64,000 nt of DNA from Ophiosphaerella korrae (Eukaryota > Ascomycota > Dothideomycetes > Pleosporales > Phaeosphaeriaceae): positions 124,001 to 188,000 of the forward strand of contig JALNQF010000071.1 in assembly GCA_028456385.1 (NCBI GenBank), written 5' to 3'. The notes beneath the pieces were generated by a model. It had not been told where the DNA came from, made no database searches, and saw only the letters and a program-made list of their open reading frames with translations. Positions within the stretch are counted from its first letter, which is position 1, and every line of letters begins with the position of its first letter. Below are positions 22,383-33,724 of this stretch, one piece after another. The translations under genes were made by a program, and so were the position numbers.

Positions 22383-23324
22383 TCACATGACCAAACACAT
22401 CGCTCCACATCCCCTCTTGTTTGCTCCTCCCTCCTCCGCCATCCCATCACTTGTTCGCCGCCTCTCATCGCGCAAATCTATCACGCTTGTCGCCCGAGCA
22501 AATGGGCCTTCGTCGATCTCCACCAAAGCCTTTTTACGTTCCAATTCGTCACGGCCAGGTGTTGCGAAGATGCTATGGCGACCTGCGGCAGAAATGACAG
22601 TATCATGCGAGTGGAGGTTATCGATTAAGTAGTTTGGAGCCAGTTGACGATATAGTTGGGACTGGGGCTGTAGCGGCAGTGGCGACGGTGGTGAACTTTG
22701 AGTGCAATACTGCTGCATATGAAGTGGTAGCCTTTCATGTCGTGAAGGCGATAGTAGGCCCCAAGCACGATATTGCTGTGTAGACGAGTGTCGAGAACCA
22801 GGTGAGAGCGGATGTGGATGCATCGTCTCCAATACTGAAGCAGTAGCATGTATCGATGCTCCGAGAGGAACATATGCTTGTCGCTTTTGCTCACGTGTCA
22901 TTGGCGTTGGTGTATCAGGGCATTCGGTCTCATCATCGTTATTACCTTGCGCCGCATCTTTTCGTCGACCATGCTGCGTTTCAGGAGCTTCTTGTATTAT
23001 GTTAGGTTGATCTGCCATCACAGCTGGCATCGATCGTGGTCGCTCTCGCGCTTTCATGGGTGGCGAGCGGCTTGAGATCTCACTCATGTGCCGCCGTACT
23101 ATACCACAATTCAGTTCTAGAGAGCCTACAAATTCCCTATTCTCAGCTCTCGGCATATAACGCATGCACTTGGCAGAGCTAAGGGCCTGTTCGCTCTCAG
23201 GGCGTATCCTGCTTGCCGAGCTAGGTGGTGAGGGGGTTACCACACGGATTGTTGACGCAGTCGTAGAGGGTCGGACGGGGCTGGTAGGTATTGGAGATGG
23301 ACGTGGGTGGAAATGTGTTGACAT
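22383..23324 (-). CDS. Pro/Ser-rich protein with C-terminal CaaX box
   Basis: A single uninterrupted frame of 313 residues with an ATG at 23324. The N-terminal half is Pro/Ser/Arg-rich and disordered; no globular domain is recognised. A conserved-looking helix block near the end reads NLHSHDTVISAAGRHSIFATPGRDELERKKALVEIDE. The last residues are KRGCGAMCLVM, so C-L-V-M is a CaaX motif (the X Met favours farnesylation), preceded by Arg/Lys and another Cys that could be palmitoylated. This predicts a membrane-tethered signalling-type protein. I know no named family for it. Codon use looks like the neighbouring genes, and the frame is intact to the extreme C-terminus. Confidence 0.65.
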   Translation of the reverse strand: MSTHFHPRPSPIPTSPVRPSTTASTIRVVTPSPPSSASRIRPESEQALSSAKCMRYMPRAENREFVGSLELNCGIVRRHMSEISSRSPPMKARERPRSMPAVMADQPNIIQEAPETQHGRRKDAAQGNNDDETECPDTPTPMTREQKRQAYVPLGASIHATASVLETMHPHPLSPGSRHSSTQQYRAWGLLSPSRHERLPLHMQQYCTQSSPPSPLPLQPQSQLYRQLAPNYLIDNLHSHDTVISAAGRHSIFATPGRDELERKKALVEIDEGPFARATSVIDLRDERRRTSDGMAEEGGANKRGCGAMCLVM

Positions 23325-26300
23325 CCTACTGCGGCGTGGTAGCTGTGGAGATGTTTCGTTGGTGCTTAGACAAAGCTCGAGGATATCGATCTAGGCGTCT
23401 TCAATCAGAGATGTTGAATTCAAAGACATAGGTTTATGAAAGATTTCAGGTGTAGAGAATATTAATGGGTGTACCATTACTTGGTAATACGCCGCACGCC
23501 TGATTTTGGTTGAGGTGAAAGTGAACACGATGAGCGCTTGCCGTTCGATCGCAATTCACGTTTTTAAGATTTATTGTACAGCAAAGCCCAAATAGGCCTT
23601 CTCCCCTTACTTACGACTAAGCTTACTTCTATATCATCAATCTTTACTAATGTACTGTCTTACATAGCCTGTAATTGTGTTCACAACGCGAGTGAGATAT
23701 TTTCACGATACTCTAGGGCGTCATGGAACAGTTACACAAAGGCGTAATCAAGCGCCTTAGCTATCTTTCGAATAACCTAAGTTTTCCAATGACACAACTT
23801 CAAACAACGCATAGAGAATGTTTACATTATTATCTAGGTGAGCTGATCGATTTAATACAAGTTTCCTTGAAACTCGTTCATACCTAGAACATCATTGCAA
23901 CAGGCACGATATATGGAGGTGTGCGTTATTTATCCCCCCCCCCCATCTTTATTATTCGGCCCTCTATCCTTAGCCAAATGTTTTTTAAGCGTAGGATATA
24001 AAATTATAGATAAGGTAGAAGCATTTCAACGCCTCTACTTATATAGATCTGTATTCTATTAGCTATTGTAGATATCTAGTAATAATACGAAGGGAGTAAT
24101 TTTCTTACTTTTTTGGTCCACCAAGAGCTAGCTAGATATATGAATGGGCGACAGAATAAAAACGATAGAGGCCAAATAACGTCCGCCTATGTGGAAGGTA
24201 TCTACCCGCGAACTCATCGAATTCACAATTCCGTCCTTGGGTATGGTACGACTTGGTATCAAAGTGTCCTAAAATCTACCATTTTTCTTCGTCATTTATA
24301 TTCACATCTAATTGCCCACGTTTCCGATGTGTTCATTGACTTTGACTGAAGCTAACTATTGTGGCAGTAAAGTAAATACGTCAAGCCGTATTTGTCGATA
24401 TCTACTTGATGTGTCCTGTGCTTATAGTCTTTCGCATAGTAAAAGCACTAGATTGATCACGATCCAAACAAGGTAAAGGTTAGGTGAGCTTTGTTGTGTT
24501 ATCAATCGTTATTTTTTTCATCTCTTGCATCGTAGGTAATAAATACGCTCCGTGTGACTTTCCCATCCACTACTATGAGCTCACACAGCTTTTAATTTTG
24601 TCGTGAACATTGTTAATTGAAGATTTCCGGGAAGCGGTTTAACATGCGGACAACGAACAAGTATTGTAATATTCATCAAGAGGCGATTAGAATAACACTT
24701 AAAGTTTTGTAAACTGTGCTTAATGCCACCTAGATAGCAAGGTAATCTCTAAACTCTCACCCTCATTTCTATGTACTTTGCTTGATTTGAATGACTCCTC
24801 GCAATCCCGAAAGGCCTATCATTTGTTTTTGTTGGAAATGAACGCCTCCCCCACCTCTTAAGCAGTGGGCGAGGCCACATGCAATATCAAGTTGTTAGGA
24901 ATTTGTATCCTAGTGCTTAAGGATCTCGGAAGGTCTTCATCACGCTGCATGAATATGCCGTGCATGCGAATGGTTTAGTTTAATATCTTGGTTAATATAC
25001 ATTTCAGAAGCTATTGGATCTACTATGGAAGCAAGCAAAGAGTTTGCATATGAGCAAAATATGCCTGGGTAACTACCTAATCTGCGCTTCCTGTTTTCAG
25101 CTTTGCAATACTAGGTAATGTAACATCAAAATCATCTAAACACTAAACTTTACATGCAAAAACACAGGCATATCTCTCATAAAAAAGAAATTTCACCTTC
25201 GCCACAGTATCTCCACTCTCGGTCTCTTGAAAATGCGGAATGTATTCGGAGCAGGTGTCAACCACACCGCGAAGTACCAAGGTATTATAAGATTTCTGAG
25301 AACAAAACCACAGTGTAGGTGAATCTGATGAGATACTAATGGTCCTCGAGATGCTGAGGCTGGTATACTATCGCCAGTGAGTAGAGTGAAGTAATTGTAA
25401 TTGAAAACTGTCTCTAGAGCGTCGTGATTGTGGCTGTAATATACTTAATCTCCGTTCTGGATAGTTGAGGTCTGCGATGGAGAACGAAACAAATAAGGAG
25501 TCAACGTAAACAGCGCGATCAATATAGAGCTCTAAGCTGTCACAGTCATACAATAAAGTGCGGTGAAGGAGCAAAAATACTATGACACAGTCCATGTTGA
25601 AGGAGGACTCGAATATTCGAATCCGTCACAGTCACAGTTGTGTTATTTAGGTGTACGGGTCACGTAGGGTTAATGTTTAGTGGCCATCCATTATGTGATA
25701 CCTACTTGTGCGTGCGCGGTTACCTATTTAATTTTACCACTTAAATTCCAGAAAACCTCAGGATATCATGCGGTTGGGCCTAGCTCTAAAACGGCTCTGA
25801 ACATCCGATACCCAGACTGAGTGACTAAGTGAATTAGTCTACTGAATCTTCGAAATTGCTATCAAATTATGAACACTCGAAGTGGCATAGCCAAGGTCAC
25901 GGATAGTTGAGAACTTCACATCGTGGACCACAACTTTGAAACTCCACTTAACTATCTACGAAGTAGGTATGCGTACGATATATAAACCCAAATCATTACA
26001 TATGCTTGGATTCTGGCCTGAAACAGAAGCCATTCGGCCAAAACCTCAAGCTAAAGTCTACCGACCCTGATATACTTTTAAATATGGCTCGCTCAAGGAT
26101 ACCAATATTATCCGATGGTGAATGACTCCCTCGTTAACGGCCAAAAGCTTACAAGACCTCCTTACATTCGTTAATTATACTAAACTAGTCAACAAATTTC
26201 CAAGTATTTATAGCCCAATCCTTGAAGCACTTCGAGGACAGTAATAATAGATCTAACAACCCATTTGTACTTGACTAAAAAAACCGGCGCAATCTTAGTA

Positions 26301-28672
26301 GAGTAGACAGAGAGCTATTGGGAGGAGAAGGAAATGTATGCGGGGAACTGGAAGAAATCTAGCCAAAAGAAAAGAACCAGATATACTGAAATATGCAAAG
26401 CCATAATGACGGCAGCACCACAATACAAGGTTTCATCTAGTGATGATGTTGAAAATGATGCTTAACCTACAATACAACAAGGCTCATTGCTTGATAAAGC
26501 TGGATGTATTTGAGAGCTGATGAGGAAAGTTAGCTACGTACTTGAATTGTACATTAGCTCGAGAATCTTTTTTGAGTGCCGTTAGTCAGTATAGAAATTA
26601 GCCTAGCCTGGACTGAAGGTTGCCTAGAATCTTTACGGATCAAGGGTGAGGAAGAAGTAGAACAAAGGCCCGTGACCATATTCAATAGCATTTACATTGA
26701 CGATGTGGAATTAGGCACCTAATGACCTCTTGCGCAACATTGGAAACCTTGGAATAGTACCTATGTGAAAAACTATGACTCCGCCGCATACCCAAACATT
26801 CAAGCCACTGCTATCAGATGTATAATGTCTTTCAACGCAGTTACCGCATATCTCCACCAGTAATCATGCAGTTTTCTTCGTAGTCGGTACCAAAGTATGT
26901 TGCAGCAGCCTTATGTAGTACGCATCCACAGGGCAGATAATACACCATGCCTGCAGCCTCCGCATGCGCCCACTATATCGGCCATCGTCGATACCTGGGC
27001 GACACATGCGATCACCACATACCGCGTGCTATCAATTAATAATTATCAGAACTTTGCAATTAACGAAAATAAAGTGACAGCATTCGTTACCAGTTTTCAT
27101 TATGCTGGCCAAACCAGGGAAAACTAGATCACTGCCGAAATGAAATGCACTCCACATTTCGCCTCGTTTGGATGTGTACTGAACACGATGTTTGCGGCGT
27201 GTTTATACACCCATGTTAACTCGGGTAACTCCATTGCAATTGGACTGGCTGACGTTCGGTGTGCATGGTCGTCTAATTGGCAGATCAGGATGATCACACT
27301 GGATAAAAGCAGCGCGCCAAGTCATTTGATCAGATCCTCAGACGTAGACGTTGACAAATCTCTGAGTAATTGCCCGAGAACAAGCCTAAATCGGGATGAC
27401 GTTCGAATGCGGCATGTCAAAGAGCTGGCACGGGCAATATGGACCGGAAGATAATGAATTAGAATACGAGCGTCAGGATAGTGAAGCTCGGAGGCTCCAT
27501 GGAGCAGGTAGGAACCGAGTAGGTAGATCATGGTTAGCAAGGAGGGGTTGTGACGGTTGCTACCTGGCGTTCACGGATAGTTCGCCGTCCTCACCATGTT
27601 GTTTGACACAGGGGTATAGCGATACCTGGGTAAGTGCGTCTGGTTTCATGCCTTCCTAATTCATCAAGGTACAGTTAAGGCACAGGCATCAGTCGTACCC
27701 AAGTACGTTATCCTACAAGGTCGAGGCGGCCTGAGTGTTTCCTTGCTACGCTTTGCCTCAGTTACGATAGACTACTTATCTTCTTCATGAGTGTGTCCGT
27801 ATCCGCAAAGATATCACCCACGCTTTATTGCTGTACTGGAGCGGAATTTTATGAGATGCACTAATTCCCCATTTGGTATCTACGGAGAATGTTCACTAAC
27901 ATAATATCTTATGATCAATCTTCTTAGTGCTGTGCACCTTCGGATCTCCTCAATCAATCCGAAAGCGTTCCGAGGCTTGCGCAAATAATAACGCTGTTGT
28001 TGATAAAGGATAGTCATGATTGGCCATGCCATATCATTTATGCATTGCTGGCGATGGGATACTTAGAACCCGCCGATCAAAGGATGATCTACGCATTAAA
28101 CGTACTGCCGCTTGACAGCACGGTATACAACTATGAACTTCATGCACCCAGTTATTTTTTGGCGGCGACGCGTCACCTCTCGACTTTTATGGCATAACGA
28201 TTATGCTCGATTGACAAAAATTTGAAGAGACGTAGGTGTAAGACTATGAGCTCATTCATAGTTCGTACTTTATGATGCCTGCATGTATTTACAACAGACA
28301 TTGTTCTACTCTCCAGCACCGCAACGCCACATCAGATAAAAGGAACGTGCCGGGGACATGAGCTGTATTCGTGTCTGCAATGACCCACTGCTACCTAGCT
28401 GGCTCGTCCGCCTAGTTTTTTTTTTCGCTGCCAAAATGCAAAGAGTGTAAGATCAGAGGACGACATTGTCGTAAGAAAGTAAAGATAAATGTACAAGGAA
28501 GGTTCAAGATGAGGACATGATTCCCATTAGTTCCAGCACTGCTGCCAAGATTCAGACCGAGCGGGGGGGTGGTGCGGAAATGAGAACGTAGACACAACGT
28601 TCAGTCCAAAGTTTCGTATGAGACAAGTGGGTATTGCAAAGAGATATGCGAAAGGGGGGAGTAGATTTCGCT
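23325..28672. other. AT-rich gene-poor stretch
   Basis: More than 5 kb with no gene I can support. From about 23.9 to 26.9 kb it is strongly AT-rich, TA-dense and stop-rich in all frames, as expected for old repeat DNA degraded by repeat-induced point mutation. Short frames near 24.1, 27.1-27.6 and 28.0 kb have no recognisable domain. A C-run is at about 23935-23944. It sits between two housekeeping blocks. Confidence 0.5.
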
Positions 28673-30642
28673 TTACCATGAGAAAGACTGTTCGCGGAAG
28701 TCGACATTCCACTGCATTTGACGGTTGCGAACAGCACGACGTAGTTCGTCAGCCAGGGAGCCAGTACCACAAGTACTGACACAAGCCGCGCCAATGCCTT
28801 CCTGCATTTCCTGATCGACGAGGCTCTGGACATTTGGTCGGCCAGGGAACATTTGAACGCTTGATGATGGCGAGTGAATCTCTCCTTGTCGTCGGGGACG
28901 AGTAACGAATAGGAGAATTTTGAGAATTTCGCGTCGACGGGGCATAGATAGAATCTGTGTCATCCATGTTCGGATCCATTCGAGATGCTCTGGCGATTGG
29001 ATGATCCAGACAAGGGTAAGGCGGCGGGTGGCAACGGTGCCGTTGGCATAACCAGCAACGAGGTCGCGCACGTGGGGAACTTGGTGCGTGATACCAATAC
29101 CAGCAGCCCATAGCATTACTGTGCCATAAGAGCTGAGATCTTCGCCACCTAATATAGGGTTAGCAAGGGTTTTTAAATAAAGAACACTCTAACAGATATA
29201 TTGGGAAAGTCTGGGGAAAAACAAGCTTCGGCACTTACCATATGGGCCTTCGACGAATGCCGATGCCGAGAATCTCCCGGCAGCGGATAGATCAGCCTTC
29301 TTGAACAATTTATCGGTGAAGCCTGTTCGTCGTCGAATGATGAACGACATGCTGGTCTTATTCTGTTCAAGAATATCTTGGCGATTCATGGGAAGACCTT
29401 TCTCATCGGCGATGCTCGAATTAGAGGCAAGATTCTGCTCCTCTTCGCTCCAGGCCACAGAGAATGGGTGGTTGGTCCAAAGTCCAATTGATGGCATGTA
29501 AAGGTAAGCATGTTGACCTGGCCGGAACGACCATGGGCGAGCCATGCGAACAGTTACACGAAGAGCATCGCCAGGGAGAACCTCCACATCGGCCTTAGTA
29601 CCGCCACTTCCGGCATTGAGAACGATTAGGCGGTAGAAGCGCAGAGTTCGTTCCATGACCCAGAGAGCAAGAACACCATACAACATGAATTGCTGTGGGC
29701 GGCCTTTGAGATGCACCCATACGGCGCCGAGTGCCAATGCAGCGCCAATGATATGGCCGTGCAGGAACACCTCATAAAATGAGTGTCGAATGGGTGATGG
29801 TGATTGAATTAGTAGAAAGACAAAGGCGACCGTCCCCTAGATGTATGAGTCAATACAAACTATCGGACTAAAAGCTTTATGTACTCACAATGAAGCCAGA
29901 CATAATGAATGTGCTCTTATTAATTGACATTTGAACAGCGATCCAGCCCTCTGGGATTTATGTTAGTCTGACTTTGGGAATGTCCTGACTCCAACTTACT
30001 AGTGTGAACCTTGTTTGACATCCAGCAAACGGTATGGGCTATGGCCTCAAGGACGACGATGCGTCCAAACCACCGATGAACCAAATTCATGGTGTCAAAA
30101 GAAATGCCAGTTAGCTTGATGATTGGGTTATTGCGCCCAGCTAGAAGGAATAGCGGAATCATGTTGATGACGGCCATAATACCAGTACGACTAAGGAGTT
30201 CACCAGCGCCTGCAGAAAAGCTGCTGTAATCGATTCTCCAGACACAGAAACCAACATTGACAGCGAAGTAGCCGATAAGGAAGAAGGTTTGGAGGCGGCT
30301 AGGCAGTGTCCCCATTCCGATAGCAGCTGACAACTTGAACTCCTTGTGATGGCGAGTCCTGAAAAGGGGCGCATCAAGGCAGGATTTCTTGAACCTGGCA
30401 TAGTAGATGTTAGGGGTGGCGAAATATCGTTGAGTATCATTGTTGAGGCAGGACAGGAGGCGAATATATCGCACAAAAAACAGGGTGAGCTGGTAGAGAG
30501 TGAAGGCGGCGACGATAGTCCACCATATGTAGCCCAAATAGTGCTGCACATCGATGTTTTCGAGTCCAGCAGTGGGGTCTTCCCCACCGTGTCCTCCTCC
30601 TGCACGCTTCAGTAGAGCTCCGAGGGGCTGAGTAAAGGTCAT
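28673..30642 (-). CDS. FRE-type ferric/cupric reductase
   Basis: Exons 30642-30000, 29950-29889, 29836-29239 and 29148-28673 give 592 residues. Multi-pass N-terminal half: helices around YIWWTIVAAFTLYQLTLFFV, FFLIGYFAVNVGF and TGIMAVINMIPLFLL. Heme-ligand histidines are spaced as in ferric reductases, H189/H203 (HRWFGRIVVLEAIAH) and H263/H277. A FAD-binding segment follows (RPWSFRPGQHAYLYMPS, NHPFSVA). The NADPH-binding part has MLWAAGIGITHQVPHVRDL, CSTCG-like residues and the ending NVDFREQSFSW. Fungal FRE proteins reduce Fe(III)/Cu(II) outside the plasma membrane for uptake. Upstream ATG choice is 30642; the frame extends only to a TTG at 30705. With the metallothionein in the same window the metals link is suggestive but the genes are 22 kb apart. 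Confidence 0.92.
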
Positions 30643-33600
30643 GGTTGAGGATGGGATGGTGGCAGGGTGATTGACAAGACCAAAAGGAAGTCCAGGATGC
30701 AGCAAACTTGGGTCGGCCGGGGGATCCGACTGGAAGATCTACTTGAGGATCTGGGTGCTTGGTGCGCTATGTGGGGGTTCGCGATGGACAGCGATTGCTA
30801 TCTGTGCTGGCCTGCAAACGACAGATATTGGGAAGGCAAGACAAGAAATCCGGATCGGTAGTAGGTTCAGATGCACGGCACTAGGCGCAAGCGCAGACAA
30901 GGTGGGCTCGGGTTGAAAGCGTCTTGCGTCCAGCCAGAATGGGAGGCAATCTAGAACACCAAGCAAGGGTTGGTCGACGGTGCAGGTGACAGAGAGTGCA
31001 GCCAGATCCGGAAGAATTGGGGTGTGACGATAGGTCCTCAGTAGGAATTCTCCACCAGGGGGTTGTATTGCAAAAAGCCGGCGGGCAAGCAAGGCGCTGG
31101 CACGCGACGGGCGGGGAAACGAAAGGGAGTTGGTGATAAAAGAATGACTGGAGTGAACGGGCAAGGGGAGAGAAGAGGAAGGTCAGCAGCAGCGTGGGCC
31201 TGGTGGGATAGAAAGGGAGGTTGAGTTTGATTATCACGGCCTATCGCAGGCCATGGCAATTCCGGATTGGCGGACTGCGCAATCAGCTAGACAAGGAATC
31301 TGCCTTAGAAGGCGTGCGCAAAACGGCCTAGTCGAAACATGCGTCCTCTGGGTCCGCGTGTGGCGTCACGCCCCGTTTCATCGCTCCGACCACACAACGC
31401 CCGCCCATTGCCCTCGATTCTCAACGCTTGCGCGTGCGCCATGGGCTCTGATACATGGTACAGCAGGATACGAGCCATGTACACTTCGACAACTTCTTCG
31501 TGCTCATCACCTGCAAAGCCATCACTCTACCACCAGACATTGCCGGTCCCGTGACTGCACGCCTGCTGCGCCGCAGCATCTACGTTTTCGTCGTTTTCGT
31601 CGTTTCCGTCGTTTTCGTCATTTTCGTCATTTACTGCCTCTTCAATTTACCAGACGCATCGTGCGCTTCTCCTCGTCGGCCCGATGTGCATGACCATCTG
31701 CTGAGTGCATTGGTGGAACCATCACCCGCCCGTTCCAGGACGCGCTCATCCTCCAACTTCAATGCCGCCATCATCATGTCAACTAGCGGGATCCCACACA
31801 CCACGCGCTATACATGACACGAATCTTCCCACCACCACCAACTTTGTTTAGTCTGGGCCCGCATTATTGCTTTCTGGAAACACATGCGTCGGCAGTTGTT
31901 GTCCCTCTTCTTTGTCCGACCCTCATTCTGGTCCACTGTCACGCGGCTCTTATCGTGAGCTTGCCGTTCATGGTTCATATCAGCATATGTAACTATCACC
32001 GAGATCGGTGTTGATGTTTACCTGGGGGGACCATGCAGAGTCATCTACACTGTGCAGTGCCCCGATATCTTTGATTCAACCTGGCAGATGACGCAGATCA
32101 GCCATTGTTCCAGGCCTTTGTGACACCAGTCGCATTATATGCCATAACTCTTTTCAATGGACAGCCCTGTCGTCACCGGTGCCTGAAGTACCACTATGCC
32201 GCGATCATGCACTGACTGGTGAACCTCACTCGCATAGATGCCTTAACCGTGCAAGTATAACCTACGCCACACATTGATGGATTACAAGCGACTGGCAGAC
32301 TTGCCCAGGTTTTCTCGACTTCAAAGCGCATTTATATAGCACCCCCTCAACATAGGTATCTAGCTTTAGCCTATGCATAAATGACAAACACGGTGTAACA
32401 AAAATATTTTCAAAAGACAAGATGGCAGCTTAAAAGGTGCTCTAAGCACAAAATAACTTCTCTGTGTCATCACTACACTCCTAAGGCAGTATTCCTCCTT
32501 GGGGGCGCCAGCATGCACCATTCTCCAACGAAACCTCTCTGTAGTTTTATTGTATCTATCCTGGAAATGTCCAAGTCCATAGTCCGTAGCCAGGGCGACC
32601 CGAGAACATGTGTTTCTTGAAAACATCAAGAGCCACTGACAGATTGGCAGACGTTTCAAGCTGATGACGCAGCTTGCACATTTCTGCTGCGGCCCACGGC
32701 CTCGAATCCTTGCGTTCCTCTTGGCTTACCGCTCGGCCTTTGTTTCGAAGAGCTGAGTACCCCCTATCGCTCATTCGATGATGAGGATACGAAAGCACTT
32801 TGCAGCTGTGTACTTGCAACACACTATTGTTAGGCAGGCAAGTGCACTGAGTATCATGTGGTCTCTACGACAAGCAGTCTTGAGAAACAGGTACACGCAC
32901 GGGAGTCACGGGAGTCAGGAACAATTTACCTGACGTCAGCCTCACGCTTGGTCATCGTTTAGTGATGCGGCACTGCCGCCGCGCCTCTCTAATTTTATAC
33001 TAGCGGCCAAGCCTTCCCGATGCAAGTCCGATCTGCAACGATAATCTCCTGGCTCGTTTTCCCCCGACACTCTCGCTATCTCGCTTCACCAGCCAGTCAA
33101 GAGGGAATGTGGCGCTGATACGGAACACAGAGGTTGGGCACTTTCGTTGAATGTCCGTGGTGGATACTACTTGGTAGATAATTAGAGTATTCAGATCTTG
33201 AATATGCGGACTGTCCCTACTCCGCTATGTCTGATATCTTGATCGGTGATCTATCTTGGGACTGAAGCAAGCGTAATCTCTGCGGAGGTCAGCTTACCAG
33301 TATGCTTGCGGCTTGGATGCGCCGTGTTCCTGCATTAGCTCAGTGCGAACTGGAGATGACGGCGCCGCACTTGTCAGGCTTTGTACCATTTCTATGCTCG
33401 TTGCCATGTCGATATAGGATGCCAATCGTGCGTATAGAATATGCTCCTTTCAGCCGGCATGATACAACTAATAGGATGGTTGTGAACGCATGATGATTCA
33501 GACATGTCACGTGCTGTAGGTGCCAAGTCCCCTTTCGCCGAACCACCGATGTTGGTCAACAAACAGTCGGCACGTTCACCGTTCACCCTCACCCCGGTGC

Positions 33601-33724
33601 GAAGGCTGACGAAACCAACGAAACAGAATTAACCCAACGCTATCTCAACAATATCTTCCACGAGCAGCAATTCACAGTGGAATGCCGCCTTTATAGTTAT
33701 TCCAACATAGTTACGCCCATCATC
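30643..33724. other. Long divergent intergenic region
   Basis: Upstream of both the ferric reductase (minus strand) and the 950-residue unknown gene (plus strand). No supported gene. It holds a five-unit 9-bp tandem repeat at 31584-31628. Short frames in 31.2-31.8 and 32.3-32.8 kb lack recognisable domains. The size is large for two ordinary promoters, so unannotated transcripts are possible. Confidence 0.45.
31584..31628. repeat. Five-copy 9-bp tandem repeat
   Basis: Imperfect GTTTTCGTC units (five copies with C/T and G/A changes) followed by ATTTTCGTC. Period 9 keeps reading frame, and one frame would code repeating valine/phenylalanine, but no surrounding gene is supported. Confidence 0.8.

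Noticed and set aside
27140..27660. Short plus-strand frames in the AT-rich region
   Set aside because: No domain, no paired exons, surroundings look like decayed non-coding DNA.
31253..31817. 146- and 120-residue plus-strand frames
   Set aside because: No domain; the second contains the 9-bp tandem repeat read as protein. Codon pattern does not look coding.
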